A DNA stretch of 64,000 nucleotides from Gymnothorax reevesii (GCA_029721435.1 CM056581.1:69612712-69676711); one strand, 5' to 3'; counted from the first letter of the stretch, positions 31,849-44,480 are shown. The notes: generated from the sequence alone by a model not told the origin. Numbers and translations are program-made.

Positions 31849-34800
31849 TTAAAGCTGCAAGCAGCGTTGAAAGGGCCCTCGCCCCCCCTGTGCACATTGG
31901 GGTGGCAGCAAGATCTTGATGGCTGCAGGTGTCCATTCAGAGCCATTGGACACAGCTCGACCGCGTACAATGTGGTTTCCTGATGGGAGTGCAAAAATTT
32001 TCTGGAGGGCGCTATGATACCATTTTGATTTGCCTGTGCACAAAATCTACACCACAGTAATCATAATACGGGGCTCCATGAGTGTTTTGATTTTTGTAAA
32101 TTTTCCAGCATGTTTAGACTTTCAAAAGAGCAATTCTTTTATAAATATTATTGGGGGCGCTATAGAGCCGTTATGCCACATTTAGTGCCAATTGATAGAT
32201 GATATTAAACAAAATAAGACATTTATAATTTGTGCAAGGTTTTGCAAGTTTTGAAGCATCCTAAGGCCTTAAAACGTGTCTTCAGAAAAATTTGGAAAAA
32301 CACAGAAAATAGCTCATAGCTCACTTCCTGTTTGGCCAAAACATTACCCGGAATGACGAATGCAACGATCACACCAAATTTCATGAACATTCAAGCACTT
32401 TTATCTTTACATGACCATATCTAGAGGGCGCTGTGGAGCCACCTAGCACCTCCCGATCCAATATTAGCATATGTTTTTACTTCGGAGAACAATTTTATCA
32501 AGCAGAAGAAGGTTCGGGCAAATCCCACAAAGTAAGTGGCAGTAAAACCAACTCCCTGTTTCATGGCGGGATATCAAAATTCGCCGCGAAGCCACGGATA
32601 CATTGTTCGATGAAATCAAAATTGCTTCGCAATTTAACATTAGCAAGGTCTTAAGATAATATTTGCCAAATATTAAGTTGATCGGATAAAATCTCTAGGA
32701 GGGGTTTTTTAAAGTACGACGCCTGTGAATGGCAAAAAATCAAAAAAAGTTGCAATTTCAATAAAAAAATGGCGGACTTCCTGTTGAGTCTAGGTCATGG
32801 CACCAAGAGAATTTTTTTTAGTTCTCAGCATATTCCACATGTCTACCGAATTTCATACATGTAGGTTTACCAGGCTGCGAGGGCTGCTTATTTGAAATTA
32901 TCCAGGGGGCGCTATTATGACAATTTTGCCAAGCCTATATATAAGCTTTTTATCAGAGTAATACAAATGATGATTTTTATACATTTACAAAATTTTGTGA
33001 GTTTTTGAACATGCTGAGACCCTCAAAAGAGCAATTCTTTTTAAAATCTGATTGGGGGCGCTATAGAGCCATGGTGCCAAATTTAGTGCAAATTGATGTA
33101 GAAGATTGAATATAATAAGACAATTATAATTTGTGCAACTTTTTGCAAGATTTCGAGTATTCTTAGGCTTCCAAATATGTGTTAATAAAATTTGGAGAAA
33201 CGCAGGAAATGGCTCATAGCTCACTTCCTGTTTGGCCAAAAAATTCCAAAAAAATTAACCATAACCTGGCATGACAAATGCAATGATCAAACCAAATTTC
33301 ATGAACATTCAAGCACTTTTATCTCAACATGGTTGTGTCAAGAGGGCGCTGTGGAGCCACCTGACCACACCCAATCTAATATCAACATATAGTTCTACTT
33401 GGAAGTAGACTCTTATGAAGCCTGTAAAGTTTGGCGCAAATCTCACAAAGCATGTGCGCGGAAAACCAACTTCCTGTTTCATGGCGGAACATTGAAATTT
33501 GCCGCGACGCCACGGATACAAAGTTCAATGAATCCGAAAAAGCTTCGCAATTTAACATCGACAACGTCTTTTGATGTCATATGCAAAATTTAAGTTGATC
33601 GGATAAAATCTCTAGGAGGAGTTCGTTAAAGTAGGACGCCTGTGAATGGCAAAAAATCAAAAAAAGTTGCAATTTCAATTAAAAATGGCGGACTTCCTGT
33701 TGAGTCTAGGTCATGGCACCAAGAGACTTTGTTTTAGGTCTCAGGATATTCCACATGTCCACCGAAGTTCATACATGCAGGTCAACCACGGTGCGAGGGC
33801 TACTTTTTTGAAATTTTCCAGGGGGCGCTATAATGCCATTTTGCCAGGCCAATATGTAAATTTTTATCAGTGTGATAGAAATGATGGTCTTTAGAATTGT
33901 ACAAAATTTTGTGAGTTTTTGAGCATGCTGAGACCCTCAAAAAGGCAATTATTTGATAAATCTGATTGGGGGCGCTATAGAGCCATAATGCCTCATTTAC
34001 TGCCAATTATTGTCTCAAATTGAAGACAATTGGACAAATATAATTTTTGCTAAGTTTTACAAGTTTTCAAGTGTGCTAAAGCCTTCAAATGTGTGTTCGT
34101 AAAATTTGGAATAACGCAGGAAATGGCTCATAGCGCACTTCCTGTTTGGCCGAAAAATTTCAAAAAAATAATTATAGCCCAAAAAAACCAATGCAATGAT
34201 CAGACCAAATTTCATGAACATTCAAGCACTTTTATATCAACATGGTCGTGTGAAGAGGGCGCTGTGGAGCCACCTGACCACACCCAATCCAATATCAACA
34301 TATAGTTATATTTGGAAGTAGACTTCTATTAAGCCTGTAAAGTTTCACGCAAATTTCACAATGCATGTGCTCATAAAAGCAACTTCCATTTTCATGGCGG
34401 AACATCGAAATTCGCCGCAACGCCACGGACACAATTTTCGATGAAACCAAAAAAGCTTCGCAATTTAACATGGAGAATGTCTTTAGATGGCCTGTGCCAA
34501 ATTTTTAGTTGATCGGATAAAATCTCTAGGAGGAGTTCGTTAAAGTACGACGCCTGTGAATGACAAAAAATAAAAAAAAGTTGCAAATTCAATTAAAAAT
34601 GGCGGACTTCCTGTTGAGTCTAGGTCATGGCACCAAGAGACTTTCTTTTAGGTCTTGGCATAGTACACATATCCTCCAAATTTTGTACATGTATGTTAAA
34701 CACCCTGCGAGGGCTGCTTAATTGAAATATTCTAGGTGGCGCTGTAATGCGATCTTGCAACATCCATCTGTAAACCTCATAGCCTAGTGAAAGGTATGAT

Positions 34801-35395
34801 CGGCTTAATATTGTTGCAAAGTTACGTGAGTTTTCGAGCATGCTGAGGCCCTCAAAAATGCAATTATGTATTAGGGGGCGCTATAGAGCCACCATGTCAC
34901 ACTTAGTGCCAAATGAGACATCGAATCAAAGAACTTAATATTTTTAGTCTATGAGCCAAGTTTGGTGAGTTTTCGAGTATGATAAGGCCCTCAAAAATGT
35001 GTTTGTAAAATCTGAAAAAACGCAGGAAATGGCTCGTAGCTCACTTCCTGTGCGGCAAAAAAATTTCAAAAAAATTACCAAAAAAATTTATCATGACTGC
35101 TATGGCCCAATCGAATTTCGTGAGAATCCGAGCAAGTGCGTTCCAAAATGGCCGTGTGTTTGGTGGCGCTATAGAGCCACCTAGGCATGTCTAAGCACAA
35201 AAATAGTAATAATTTGCAATTTTCACCACGACTGACGTGTGGGCAAATTTTTGTGAGTTTTCGTGCATGGCAAAGCCCTCAAAAATGCGTTCTCGCAGCA
35301 GAAGAAGAAGAAGAAGAAGAAGAAGAAGAAGAAGAATAATAAAAATCCCATTAAAAACAATAGGTTCCTCGCACCGGTCGGTGCTCGGGCCCTAA
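31849..35395 (+). mobile_element. Family A unit 6 (subfamily b), alternative 3' hairpin
   Basis: Starts TTAAAGCTGCAAGCAGC and GAAAGGGCCCTCGCC. Its first ~370 bp are almost identical to unit 5. The body holds about four ~915-bp super-repeats. The 3' end differs from subfamily a: a GAA microsatellite (35301-35340), then GCACC-GGTC-GGTGC (35371-35384) and TCGGGCCCTAA at 35395. Confidence 0.8.
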
Positions 35396-37047
35396 TTAAA
35401 GCTGCAAGCAGCGTTGAAAGGGCTCTCGCCCCCCTCGTGCACGTTGGGGAGGCAGCAAGATCCTGATGGGTGCAAGTGTCCATTCACAGCCATTGGACAC
35501 TGTTGGACCGCGGACAATGTGTTTTCCTGATGGGAGTGCAAAAATTTTCTGGGGGGCGCTATGATATCATTTTGACGTGTGTGCGCAAAATCTACAACAT
35601 AGTAATAGTAATACCGAGCTCCATGAGTGTGTTGATTTTTGTAAATTTTCCAGCATGTTTAGACCTTCAAAAGAGCAATTCTCCTATAAATTTGATTGGG
35701 GGCGCTAGAGAGCCATTTTGCCTCAATTAGTGCCAATTGATGGATGATATTAAAGAAAATAAGACATTTATAATTTGTGCTAGGTTTTGCAAGTTTTGAC
35801 GCATTATAAGGCCTTAAAACGTGTGTTCAAAAAAATTTGGAAGAACGCAGGAAATAGCTCATAGCTCACTTCCTGTTTGGCCGAAAAATTTCAAAAAAAT
35901 AAACATAGCCCAAAAAAACAAATGCAATGATCAGACCAAATTTCATGAACATTCAAGCACTTTTATGTCAACATGGCCGTGTCAAGAGGGCGCTGTGGAG
36001 CCACCTGACCACACCCAATCCAATATCAACATATAGGTATATTTGGAAGTAAACTATTATTCAGCCTGTAAAGTTTCACGCAAATATCACAAAGCATGTG
36101 CTCATTAAAGCAACTTCCAGTTTCATAGCGGAACTTCGAAATTCGCCGCAAGGCCACGGACACAAATTTTGATGAATCCAAAAAAGCTTCGCAATTTAAC
36201 ATGGAAAAGGTTTTTAGATGGCCTTTGCCAAATTTCAAGTTGATCGGATAAAATCTCTAGGAGGAGTTCGTTAAAGTACGACGCCTGTGAATGGCAAAAA
36301 ATTTAAAAAAGTTGCAAATTCAATTAAAAATGGCGGACTTCCTGTTGAGTCTAGGTCATGGCACCAAGAGTCTTTTTTTTTAGGTCTTGGCATAGTACAC
36401 ATGTCCACCGAATTTCGAACATGTAGCTTAAACACGCTGCGAGGGCTGCTTCATTGAAATTTTCTAGGTGGCGCTGTAATGCAATTTTGCCACATCCATC
36501 TGTAAACCCTATATTCTTGTAAATAGTATGACCAGTTTAATATGTTTTCAAAGTTTCGTGAGTTTTCGAGCATGGTGAGGCCCTCAAAAATGCAATAATG
36601 TATTAGGGGGCGCTATAGAGCTACCATGTCACACCTAGTGCCAAATGAGATATTGAATGAAAGAACTTAATACTTTCAGTCAATGAGCTAAGTTTGGTGA
36701 GTTTTTGAGTATGAGAAGGCCCTCAAAAATGTGTTCGTAAAATCTGAAAAAACGCAGGAAATGGCTCATAGCTCACTTCCTGTGTGGCAAAAAAATTTCA
36801 AAAAAATTGACAAAAAAATGTATTATGACTATTATGACCCTATTGAATTTCGTGAGAATCCGAGCAAGTGCGTTCCAAAATTGCCGTGTGTTTGGTGGCG
36901 CTATAGAGACACTGGGGCATGTCCAAGCACAAAAATAACAATACTTTGCAATTTTCACCACAACTGACGTGTCAGCAAATTTTTGTGAGTTTTCGTGCAT
37001 TGCAAAGCCCTCAAAAATGCGTTCTCGCAGCAGGATAATAATAATAA

Positions 37048-37078
<31 letters not shown>

Positions 37079-37203
37079 AAGAAGAAGAAGAAGAAGAAGA
37101 AGAAGAAGAAGAATAAAAATCCCATCAAAAACAATAGGTTCCTCGCACCTTCGGTGCCAGGACCCGTTCCGGGCCCTGGCACCGGTCGGTGCCCGGGCCC
37201 TAA
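35396..37203 (+). mobile_element. Family A unit 7 (subfamily b), composite 3' hairpin
   Basis: Abuts unit 6. The 3' part has an AAT then AAG microsatellite (37034-37114), a nested structure in which GGTGCCAGG (37153-37161) pairs with CCTGGCACC (37175-37183), a second GCACC-GGTC-GGTGC hairpin, and CCGGGCCCTAA at 37203. Confidence 0.8.
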
Positions 37204-38499
37204 TTAAAGCTGCAAGCAGCGTTGAAAGGGCCCTCGCACCCCTCGCGCACAGTGGGGTGGCAGCAAGACCTTGATGGGTGCAGTTGTCCATTAACAGCCA
37301 TTGGACACTGCTAGCCTGTGTACAATGTGTTTTCTTGATGGGATTGCAAAAATCTTCTGGATGGCGCTATGATACCATTTTGTTATGCCTGTGCGCAAAA
37401 TCTACAACATAGTTATTGGAATACCGGGCATCATGTGTGTGTTGATTTTCGTAAATTTTTAAGCACGCTTCGAGCCCCAAAAAAGCAATTGTTTAAAGAA
37501 TCTGACTGGGGGCGCTATAGAGCCATTATGCCACATTTAGTCCCAGTTGATGTATCAAATTCAAGGCAATAAGACAATGATAATTTTTGCCACGTTTTTG
37601 CAAGTTTTGGACCATTCTAAGGCCTTAATACGTGTATTCGTAAAATTTGGAAAAACGCAGGAAATAGCTCATAGCTCACTTCCTGTTTGGCCAAAAAATT
37701 TCAAAAAATTAAGCAATGCCCGGAATGACTAATGCAATGATGACACCAAATTTTATGAACATTCAAGCACTTTTATCTTAACATGGTAGTATCTAGAGGG
37801 CGCTGTGGAGCTACATGGCCATTTTCGATCTAATATTAGCATATATTTATACTTGGGAAGACAAGTTTATCAAGTTTGGAAAGTTTTAGACTAATCCCAC
37901 AAAGTATGTGGGAGTTATACCAACTTCCTGTTTCATGGCAGGACGCCGAAATTCGCCGCAATGCCACGGATACATCGTTCGATATATCCAAATAAGCTTC
38001 GCAATTTAACATCAGCAAGGTCTTAAGATATTATTTTGAGTTGATTGGATAAAATCTCTAGGAGGAGTTTGTTAAAGTACGAAACGCAGGAAATGGCTCA
38101 TAGCTCACTTCCTGTGTGGCGAAAAAATTTCAAAAAAATTGACAAAAAAATTTATGATGACTACTATGACCCTATCGAATTTCGTGAGAATCCGAGCAAG
38201 TGCGTTCCAAAATGGCCGCCTGTTTGGTGGCGCTATAGAGCCACTGGGGCATGTCCAAGCACAAAAATAATAATATTTTGCAATTTTCACTACGACTGAC
38301 GTGTCAGCAAATTTTTGTGAGTTTTCGTGCATGGCAAAGCCCTCAAAAATGCGTTCTCGTAGCAGAATAAAAAGGAGAAGAAGAAGAAGAAGAAGAAGAA
38401 AAAGAAGAATAAAAATCCCATCAAAAACAATAGGTTCCTCGCACCTTCGGTGCCAGGACCCGTTCCGGGCCCTGGCACCGGTCGGTGCTCGGGCCCTAA
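37204..38499 (+). mobile_element. Family A unit 8 (subfamily b), short copy
   Basis: Abuts unit 7. It has the 5' hairpin start and the same composite 3' hairpin as unit 7, ending GGGCCCTAA at 38499. The body is shortened by an internal deletion near 38030-38080: AGGAGGAGTTTGTTAAAG joins directly to ACGCAGGAAATGGCTCATAG. A GAA microsatellite lies at 38374-38409. Confidence 0.8.
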
Positions 38500-38534
38500 A
38501 TATAGCCGCAAGCGGCAATTCCGGGGTTCAAGCC

Positions 38535-40150
38535 AATAATGACCATTAGTAGTTGAAAGCTTTAACAGCTTGAACAACAAGTGTTGCCACTAAACATGGC
38601 CATGTCCCCCGCAAGGTGAAGGAAATTGACTGGGGTGGGCTGGTGCCAAAAATTTTGGGGGGGCGCAATTTACCTAGGCGCAGCACACCGGACAGCTGCT
38701 TTGATGTCAACAGTCAGTTAATAAGAAGGAAAATGTAGCCTATAGTTTGTGGTTTGCACCCCTTTTTTATTATGAATTGACAATGTATCCCCTTTGTCCA
38801 CAGATCAATATGTCCTTACATTACTTACAGATTGATTGTAAAAGCAGTCATGTTAAAGATATTCCACCAACTAACTGGGATTTTGAGGTTTTGTAAAGAT
38901 GCAAACAATAAAGGGAACTTAGTTAAACAGAAAAACAAAAATCTAAAAACACACCACCGTAATGCTGTCTACGGGGTTCGTACACCTTTTACAAAGTGAA
39001 ATTCAAGCACTTTTCAAGGATTTTAAAAGTTGTATTATCATTACAGCACCCTACAGCTGTGGTAAATTACATATTTATATACATAAATGACAGATTTCAC
39101 AGAAAGTATAACCAACGGGTCTCACTGTACTTAACCGGATGAAATTATAAATTAATGGCATATATGCGGTTTATTTTATTGATGACATAAAAACAAATGT
39201 TTACAGGATGTTTCATACCTGGATCGCTGCAATTTTGGTCTAAAAAAAGAGGGGCTGGGGTTTAAAAATTTGGTCTTGTTGCTAATGTTACATGGACGGA
39301 ATATTGGTGTTCACAGGACAGAACTCAAATGGTGACAAGGCTGTCTGAGCCAATGCCAATAATGGCACGATGAACAGAGTAAAGGGAAGGCACACCAGTG
39401 ACCAACCCGCTAATCCACAATAAGCAGGGCTTTGTTAAAGTCTGTAAATCTACTCTCGAACAGTGACTTGAAATGTACAGTTTTATCCCGGGATTATTTT
39501 GAGGCAATAAAATTCATACACTGGATAATGAGTCAATCCTGCCCACTCATGTTCCTCATCCATCCTGGAGTTCTGAGAGGAAGGCGAGACGCTTTTCTGG
39601 GCTACCCTGTCGTATGGATGTGCCAACCCCTTTAAGTCAAACCAAGGTTGGTTTGATCTATCCAGGGATTAGAGTGAATTCAACCATTTCATATAAAAAC
39701 CGTTTGAACTTTGCTTGCTTGTGAAAATTCAATAACTGATCTGGGTGTTCCATCTAGTGATAGAATATTGTAACTGCGTGCATAAATCTGCAGCTCCGTG
39801 TCCACTGGCGGACACATCTGCACAAAAGGGTTTAAATACCCTGCCAGCAGCCGCAAAATCTCACAGCAGTGCTGTACTAGGATTACAGGTTGTTGCTGAC
39901 GTTATCACTGTGGACGGAAATTTTTACCTTTTTGACAAGGGACACAAACACGAGTTGGTGAATATTCTACAAGGCCAAGAAGTAAACATCTGTTAGCGCA
40001 TGCACTTTACCCCGCTTTCACACTACCGGTTGTTATAAAATAGGGACTTCAATGCGGAATGAAGAGCGAACGTTGACCACACATCGGACAGAAATTACGT
40101 TCGCGGCAAAAACTGGCTTCACAGTATGAAATGGGGCTCAGGATATTTCA
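38535..40150. other. Interior of family B, no gene recognised
   Basis: The first ~130 bp are family B sequence, including a G-rich block near 38660. The rest is AT-rich. A palindrome around AAACCAAGGTTGGTTT lies near 39638-39653. The ORF at 39745-39996 shows no known domain. Confidence 0.35.
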
Positions 40151-40159
40151 AAATGGTAT

Positions 40160-40519
40160 CTAACTTGGTAAAATAAAGAATGGGGCACATATTCCTGGCC
40201 AGACCCTTAGTAGTAGATGTACTGTTCTTTTCACAGTGGCACTGTTAAATCTATCAAACTTGGAACAACAAACGGGGAAAGCAATAAAAGGCGTTGCTAA
40301 TCCAGCTAGCCTTCGCTGTTTGTCGTAACAAGTGCGGGAGAAGCCCCGGGTGTCAGCTCGCCCACGATCACTTGCCTGCTGCTGAATCTTTAAATCGGGT
40401 CGGTCAGGTCCAAGCTCCTTTATCCTCTTTTTCTCTTCCAGTGTGACGCTACGCCTTGAGAACTGGTAATTCTGTGGTGAAATATCCGAGTTTTCCGCGG
40501 ATCCAGTTGCAGCTGCCAT
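40160..40519 (-). pseudogene. hAT/ZMYM1-like N-terminal (TTF-type zinc finger) fragment
   Basis: The minus ORF begins MAAATGSAENSDISP and contains RSVTLEEKKRIKELGPDRP, then RGFSRTCYDKQRRL, resembling the region before the TTF-type zinc finger of hAT-derived ZMYM1-like proteins (R-F-S-R-x-WYDK-x-x-WL). The following finger sequence reads in another frame (NAFYCFPRLLF), so a frameshift breaks it. The Trp of WYDK is Cys here. The transposase body (dimerisation domain) is not visible. An hAT-like terminus lies upstream on the same strand at about 41535. Confidence 0.5.
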
Positions 40520-40551
40520 TTTTACATCTATCGCACAGAGAATGAGCGTGT

Positions 40552-40709
40552 ATCTTCTTCTTCTTCCAGTTTAACGGCAGTTGACAAACAGCTTATTGGT
40601 GCATTACCGCCACCTTCTGTTCCAGAGTGTAGACCAAACAATAGACTTACAGTCTAACTCCTTTACCTGACTTAATCAAACACAATATTATACACACAAT
40701 GTATATAAA

Positions 40710-40740
<31 letters not shown>

Positions 40741-41065
40741 AAACCTGACTTTAAACTTTCCACACCCATTTAATCTACAACCCCCCTATTCTTTTATCCC
40801 TGCTTATCCATCAGATTCTATCATAAACCCCTGTCCCCCTTAAGAAATCTATCAGTGCCCTAATCTGTGCCCCTTCTCCCATACTTAGCAATCCTTAATG
40901 TAACTTTCTGTGCCCCAACATCCTTCATCTTATTCATCATCTCCTCTCTCTGTACCTCATATCTCCTACACCTCAGAACTACATGCTACACCGATTCCTC
41001 CTCCCCCTGACACTCCTCACACAGGCCTGAATGAGCCTGTATGTTTGGGCATGAGTAAATCATAT
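40552..41065 (-). pseudogene. LINE 3' end fragment on the minus strand
   Basis: Reading the minus strand, HSGLCEECQGEEESV continues in shifted frames as REEMMNKMKDVGAQK, the cysteine-rich C-terminal region of a non-LTR retrotransposon ORF2. It is followed by a typical 3' UTR block (GGTGGCGGTAATGCACC, minus) and a short GAAGAA tail at 40554-40566. It is 5'-truncated and frameshifted, and seems inserted into the hAT-like sequence. Confidence 0.55.
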
Positions 41066-41289
41066 CTGCTGCGGTGACGCTTTGATATGATTGGCAGCTG
41101 TAGTTGTCAGTGATATGAGGAGGAGAAAACAATACTAATTCGTTGCCAATCAAAGTGGGAGTGTCCGGGGCGCATTTCTCCGCGCCCCGCAGGAAAAGTT
41201 GAAGCGACCAATTAGAAAGAAGCCTCAGGTCACATGCTGGGCAAAATTTGAAGGACTTGCATTGACTCTCATTAGACCGGTGCCCCTGC

Positions 41290-41535
41290 GTTAATAAACT
41301 ATGTATACACAACATATTTATTTATTAATAAATAGTGTGAAACCCCTTTTATGTAATAGCGGCAGGTGCCGACAGGCGAGCATTGTGTGGAAAAAAAAAA
41401 ATCATTTAATTGGTTTTTTTTTTTATAATTTAATGACAAATTTTGGTATGTTTAAGTGGACTTCCTCTGTTGAATTTTAGCTGTATAGATGGAGGGGGCA
41501 GCGCCCCTGCGTTCCCTATTGACAAACCGCCACTG
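41290..41535 (-). mobile_element. hAT-like terminus
   Basis: On the minus strand the sequence starts CAGTGGCGGTTTGTC at 41535 and continues with AACGCAGGGGCGCTGCC. The CAGTGGCGG start is typical of hAT inverted ends. Its partner terminus and target duplication were not located. Confidence 0.4.
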
Positions 41536-41539
41536 GCGG

Positions 41540-42780
41540 GCGTATCACAAAATTACACATTGAAGCCAAAGATGAATAAAATCAGGATGAATAAAAACAA
41601 ATATTCATGAGATTTCACGTTCACAACAAACGGGACGTGACGGATGGACAGCTGGGCAGATAGAGCTGAGGACTATGCCCACTGGCCCTAATACACCTTG
41701 ACCCCAAAGATGAATGGAATCGGTTAAACCGTTCTTTGTGATCACAACAAACAGAACATGACGGACAGATGGTCGGACGGACGGAGCTGAATTCTATGTC
41801 CCCCACCCCTAATACACCTTGAAACCAAAGACGAATGGAATCGGTCAAACCGTTCTTGAGATATCGCGTTCACAACAAATGGGACATGACGGACAGATGG
41901 ACGGATGGACTGAGCTGAAGACTAATTCCCCCGCCCCAATACACCTTGACACCAAGAATGAATGGAATCGGTCAAACTGTTCTTAAGATATGATGTTGGA
42001 CAAAGTATTTGTAAGTGGTCAAATGGTCCTAATGACCTTGAGAATAATGGCAAGGTCACGTCAATCAAGTGGGCTGTGAGCACTCCTGTAATACACCTCG
42101 ACACCAAAGATGAATGGAATCGGTCAAACCATCCTTGATATATCGCGTTCACAACAAATGGGACATGACTGACAGACAGACAGACGGACAGAGCTAAACA
42201 CCATGTCCCTCGCCCCAAATACACCTTGACACCAAGAATGAATGGAATCGGTCAAACTGTTCTTAAGATATGATGTTGGGCAAAGTATTTGTAAGTGGTC
42301 AAATGGTCGTAATGACCTTGAGAATAATGGCAAGGTCACGTCAATCAAGTGGGCTGTGAGCACTCCTGTAATACGCCTCGACACCAAAGATGAATGGAAT
42401 CGGTCAAACCATCCTTGATATATCGCGTTTCAAACAAATGGGACATGACTGACAGACAGACAGACGGACAGAGCTAAACACCATGTCCCTCGCCCCAAAT
42501 ACACCTTGATACCAAAGATGAATGGAATCGGTCAAACCATTCTTGAGATATGTTGACAAGAAATTTGTAAGTGGTCAAATGATCGTAATGACCTTGAGAA
42601 TAATGCCAAGGTTATCAAAATCTACTGGGGTCGGCATGTCACACCAATATACCTCAACACCAAAGATAAATGAAAACAGTCAAACCGTTCAAACCGAGAT
42701 ATCATGTTCAGAACACACGGGACATAATGGACAGCCAAACGGAGCTGACAGCCACCCCGCTGCCATGATAGCAAGCAAAG
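41540..42780 (+). repeat. Tandem array of ~123-bp and ~250-bp units
   Basis: Units carry AATGGAATCGGTCAAACC, then GGGACATGACGGACAGA, then CCCGCCCCAATACACC. The early part repeats about every 123 bp; 42000-42250 and 42250-42500 are a near-identical ~250-bp duplication. Minus ORFs at 41922-42387 merely follow the repeat. Confidence 0.8.
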
Positions 42781-42879
42781 CGGAGGACAAAAACCACTTT
42801 AAGAGTGTGTTTTAGGTATGTATGTGAAGCTATTTTTCCAGTGTGATGATTGGACCAACAATTTATGATGTATAGTCTG

Positions 42880-43830
42880 ATTTGTGTTATGTTAGTCTAT
42901 CTTGTGCATTTATGGCGCTCCCTACAGGTCGATTTGAGAGAAAATTTCAGGCTATGTTTCAGGTTCTTATGTGGACATATCCTATGAGTTTTGTAAGGAG
43001 TGGAAAAACTATTTATAATTTATAGTTCGATTTGTGTTACATTACTTTGTTTTGTTTTGCATTTATTGCACCCCCTATCCAACAATAGCAATGAAATTTT
43101 CAGAGTATGTTTCAAGTATTTATATGAATATATCCTGTGACTTTTATGGCTATAGGTCAAACAATATCTGATTTATAGTCTAATTTGTGGCATACCACGC
43201 TGTTTTGTTTTGCATGGATAGCGCCCCCTATCAGTCATTTTGAACAAAAATTTCAGAGTATGTTTGAGGTACTTATATGAATATATCCTGTGAATTTTAT
43301 GGCTATGGGAAAAACAATTGCTGATCTATAGTCTGATTTGTGTTATACCATTCTGCTTTGTTGAGCAGTTATAGCGCCCCCTATCTGTCAATTTGAATGA
43401 CATTTTATAATTAGATTGCAGGTACTTATGTGAATATATCCTGTGAGTTTTATGGCTATAGGTCAAACAATTGCTGATTTATAGTCTGATTTGTGTTATA
43501 CAATTCTGCTTTGTTTAGTAGTTATAGCTCCCCCTATCAGTCAATTTATATGAAATTTTGTGGGTATGTTGCAAGTACTAATTTGAATATATCCTGTGAG
43601 TTTTATGGCTATAGGCCAAACAATTTCTGATTTATAGTCTGAATTGTGTTATACCATTCTGCTTTGTTTTGCAATTATAGCGCCCCCTTTCAGTCAATTA
43701 GTAGGAAATTTTCTGGGTATGTTTTGGGTACTCATATGAATATATCCTGTGAGTTTTATGGCTATAGAACAAGCAGTTGCTGATTTATAGCCTGATTTTT
43801 GTTATAGCGCCCCCTATAGACCGATTTGCA
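42880..43830 (+). repeat. Tandem array of ~150-bp units with TAGCGCCCCCTA
   Basis: At least six units share ATATCCTGTGAGTTTTATGG, CTGATTTATAGTCTG and TAGCGCCCCCTATC. The exact 12-mer TAGCGCCCCCTA occurs at 43219-43230 and 43372-43383, with variants near 43678 and 43805. Its reverse complement TAGGGGGCGCTA matches the CTCF core. Part of family B. Confidence 0.85.
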
Positions 43831-44480
43831 TAAGCCTGTCCGGGTATGATCCTGGTCAGTATATGGACATATTCTGCAAGTTCTGTGATGATTGGTCCAG
43901 TGGTTCTTGAATTTTGTCCATTTATGTGCTAAGCCACGCCCCTCCTGAAGTTCATTGGTTAATATCTTGGAAAATGAAATCAAAATGAGATTTCGACAAG
44001 CTTTATGCAATCTTTTATAAGCTTGGTCCACTGATGATTCACAGCAAATATCGAAGGAATCGAACCTACGGTTTAGGAGGAGATGTTTAAAATGTGTTTT
44101 TCAAAAAATTCAAAATTCCGGAAAATCCAATATGGCGGACCTTCAAGGTCCTTATGGGAAAGTTGTAGAGAATATTTCAAGGAATGTCTCTACTAAATTT
44201 CGTGTAATTTGGACCTACACAGTAGGAGCTATGACCTTTAAAGTGAAAACCTGTTATTCTTGAATAATAGCGCCAATATTAGGCTGATTGAGTTAAAAAT
44301 GCAATGGTTAGCATTTACACACAACTTCCAACCAGTGTGCAAAATTTCAGGACTCTGCCATTTACCATCTCACGGGAATTTGCAAAAACATTTCTGAAGA
44401 AGAAGGAAAATAATAATAATAATAATAATAATAAAAAGCGAAAACAATAGGGTTTCAGCCCTACGGGCTTGAACCCCTAA

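Larger units (their letters stand above)
38500..44480 (+). mobile_element. Family B element (rolling-circle-like), with nested insertions
   Basis: The 5' end has GCCGC-AA-GCGGC (38505-38516) and then GGGGTTCAAGCC (38523-38534). The 3' end has an AAT microsatellite (about 44411-44433), an AGCCC-TAC-GGGCT hairpin (44457-44469) and TGAACCCCTAA ending at 44480. The sequence GGCTTGAACCCC (44466-44477) is the exact reverse complement of the 5' GGGGTTCAAGCC. The interior holds an hAT/ZMYM-like fragment, a LINE tail and two tandem arrays. That both ends belong to one insertion is inferred from their complementarity; two partial copies are also possible. Confidence 0.6.

Noticed and set aside
36955..37291. 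Poly-Arg, poly-Lys, poly-Leu and poly-Phe reading frames
   Set aside because: They are translations of the AAG/AAT microsatellite at the end of family A unit 7; the same applies to 35223-35483 and 38105-38580.
19451..38499. Interpretation as a classical centromeric satellite
   Set aside because: Unit lengths range from 1.3 to 3.5 kb, units differ in body and 3' end, and each has transposon-like boundary signals, unlike a homogenised satellite.
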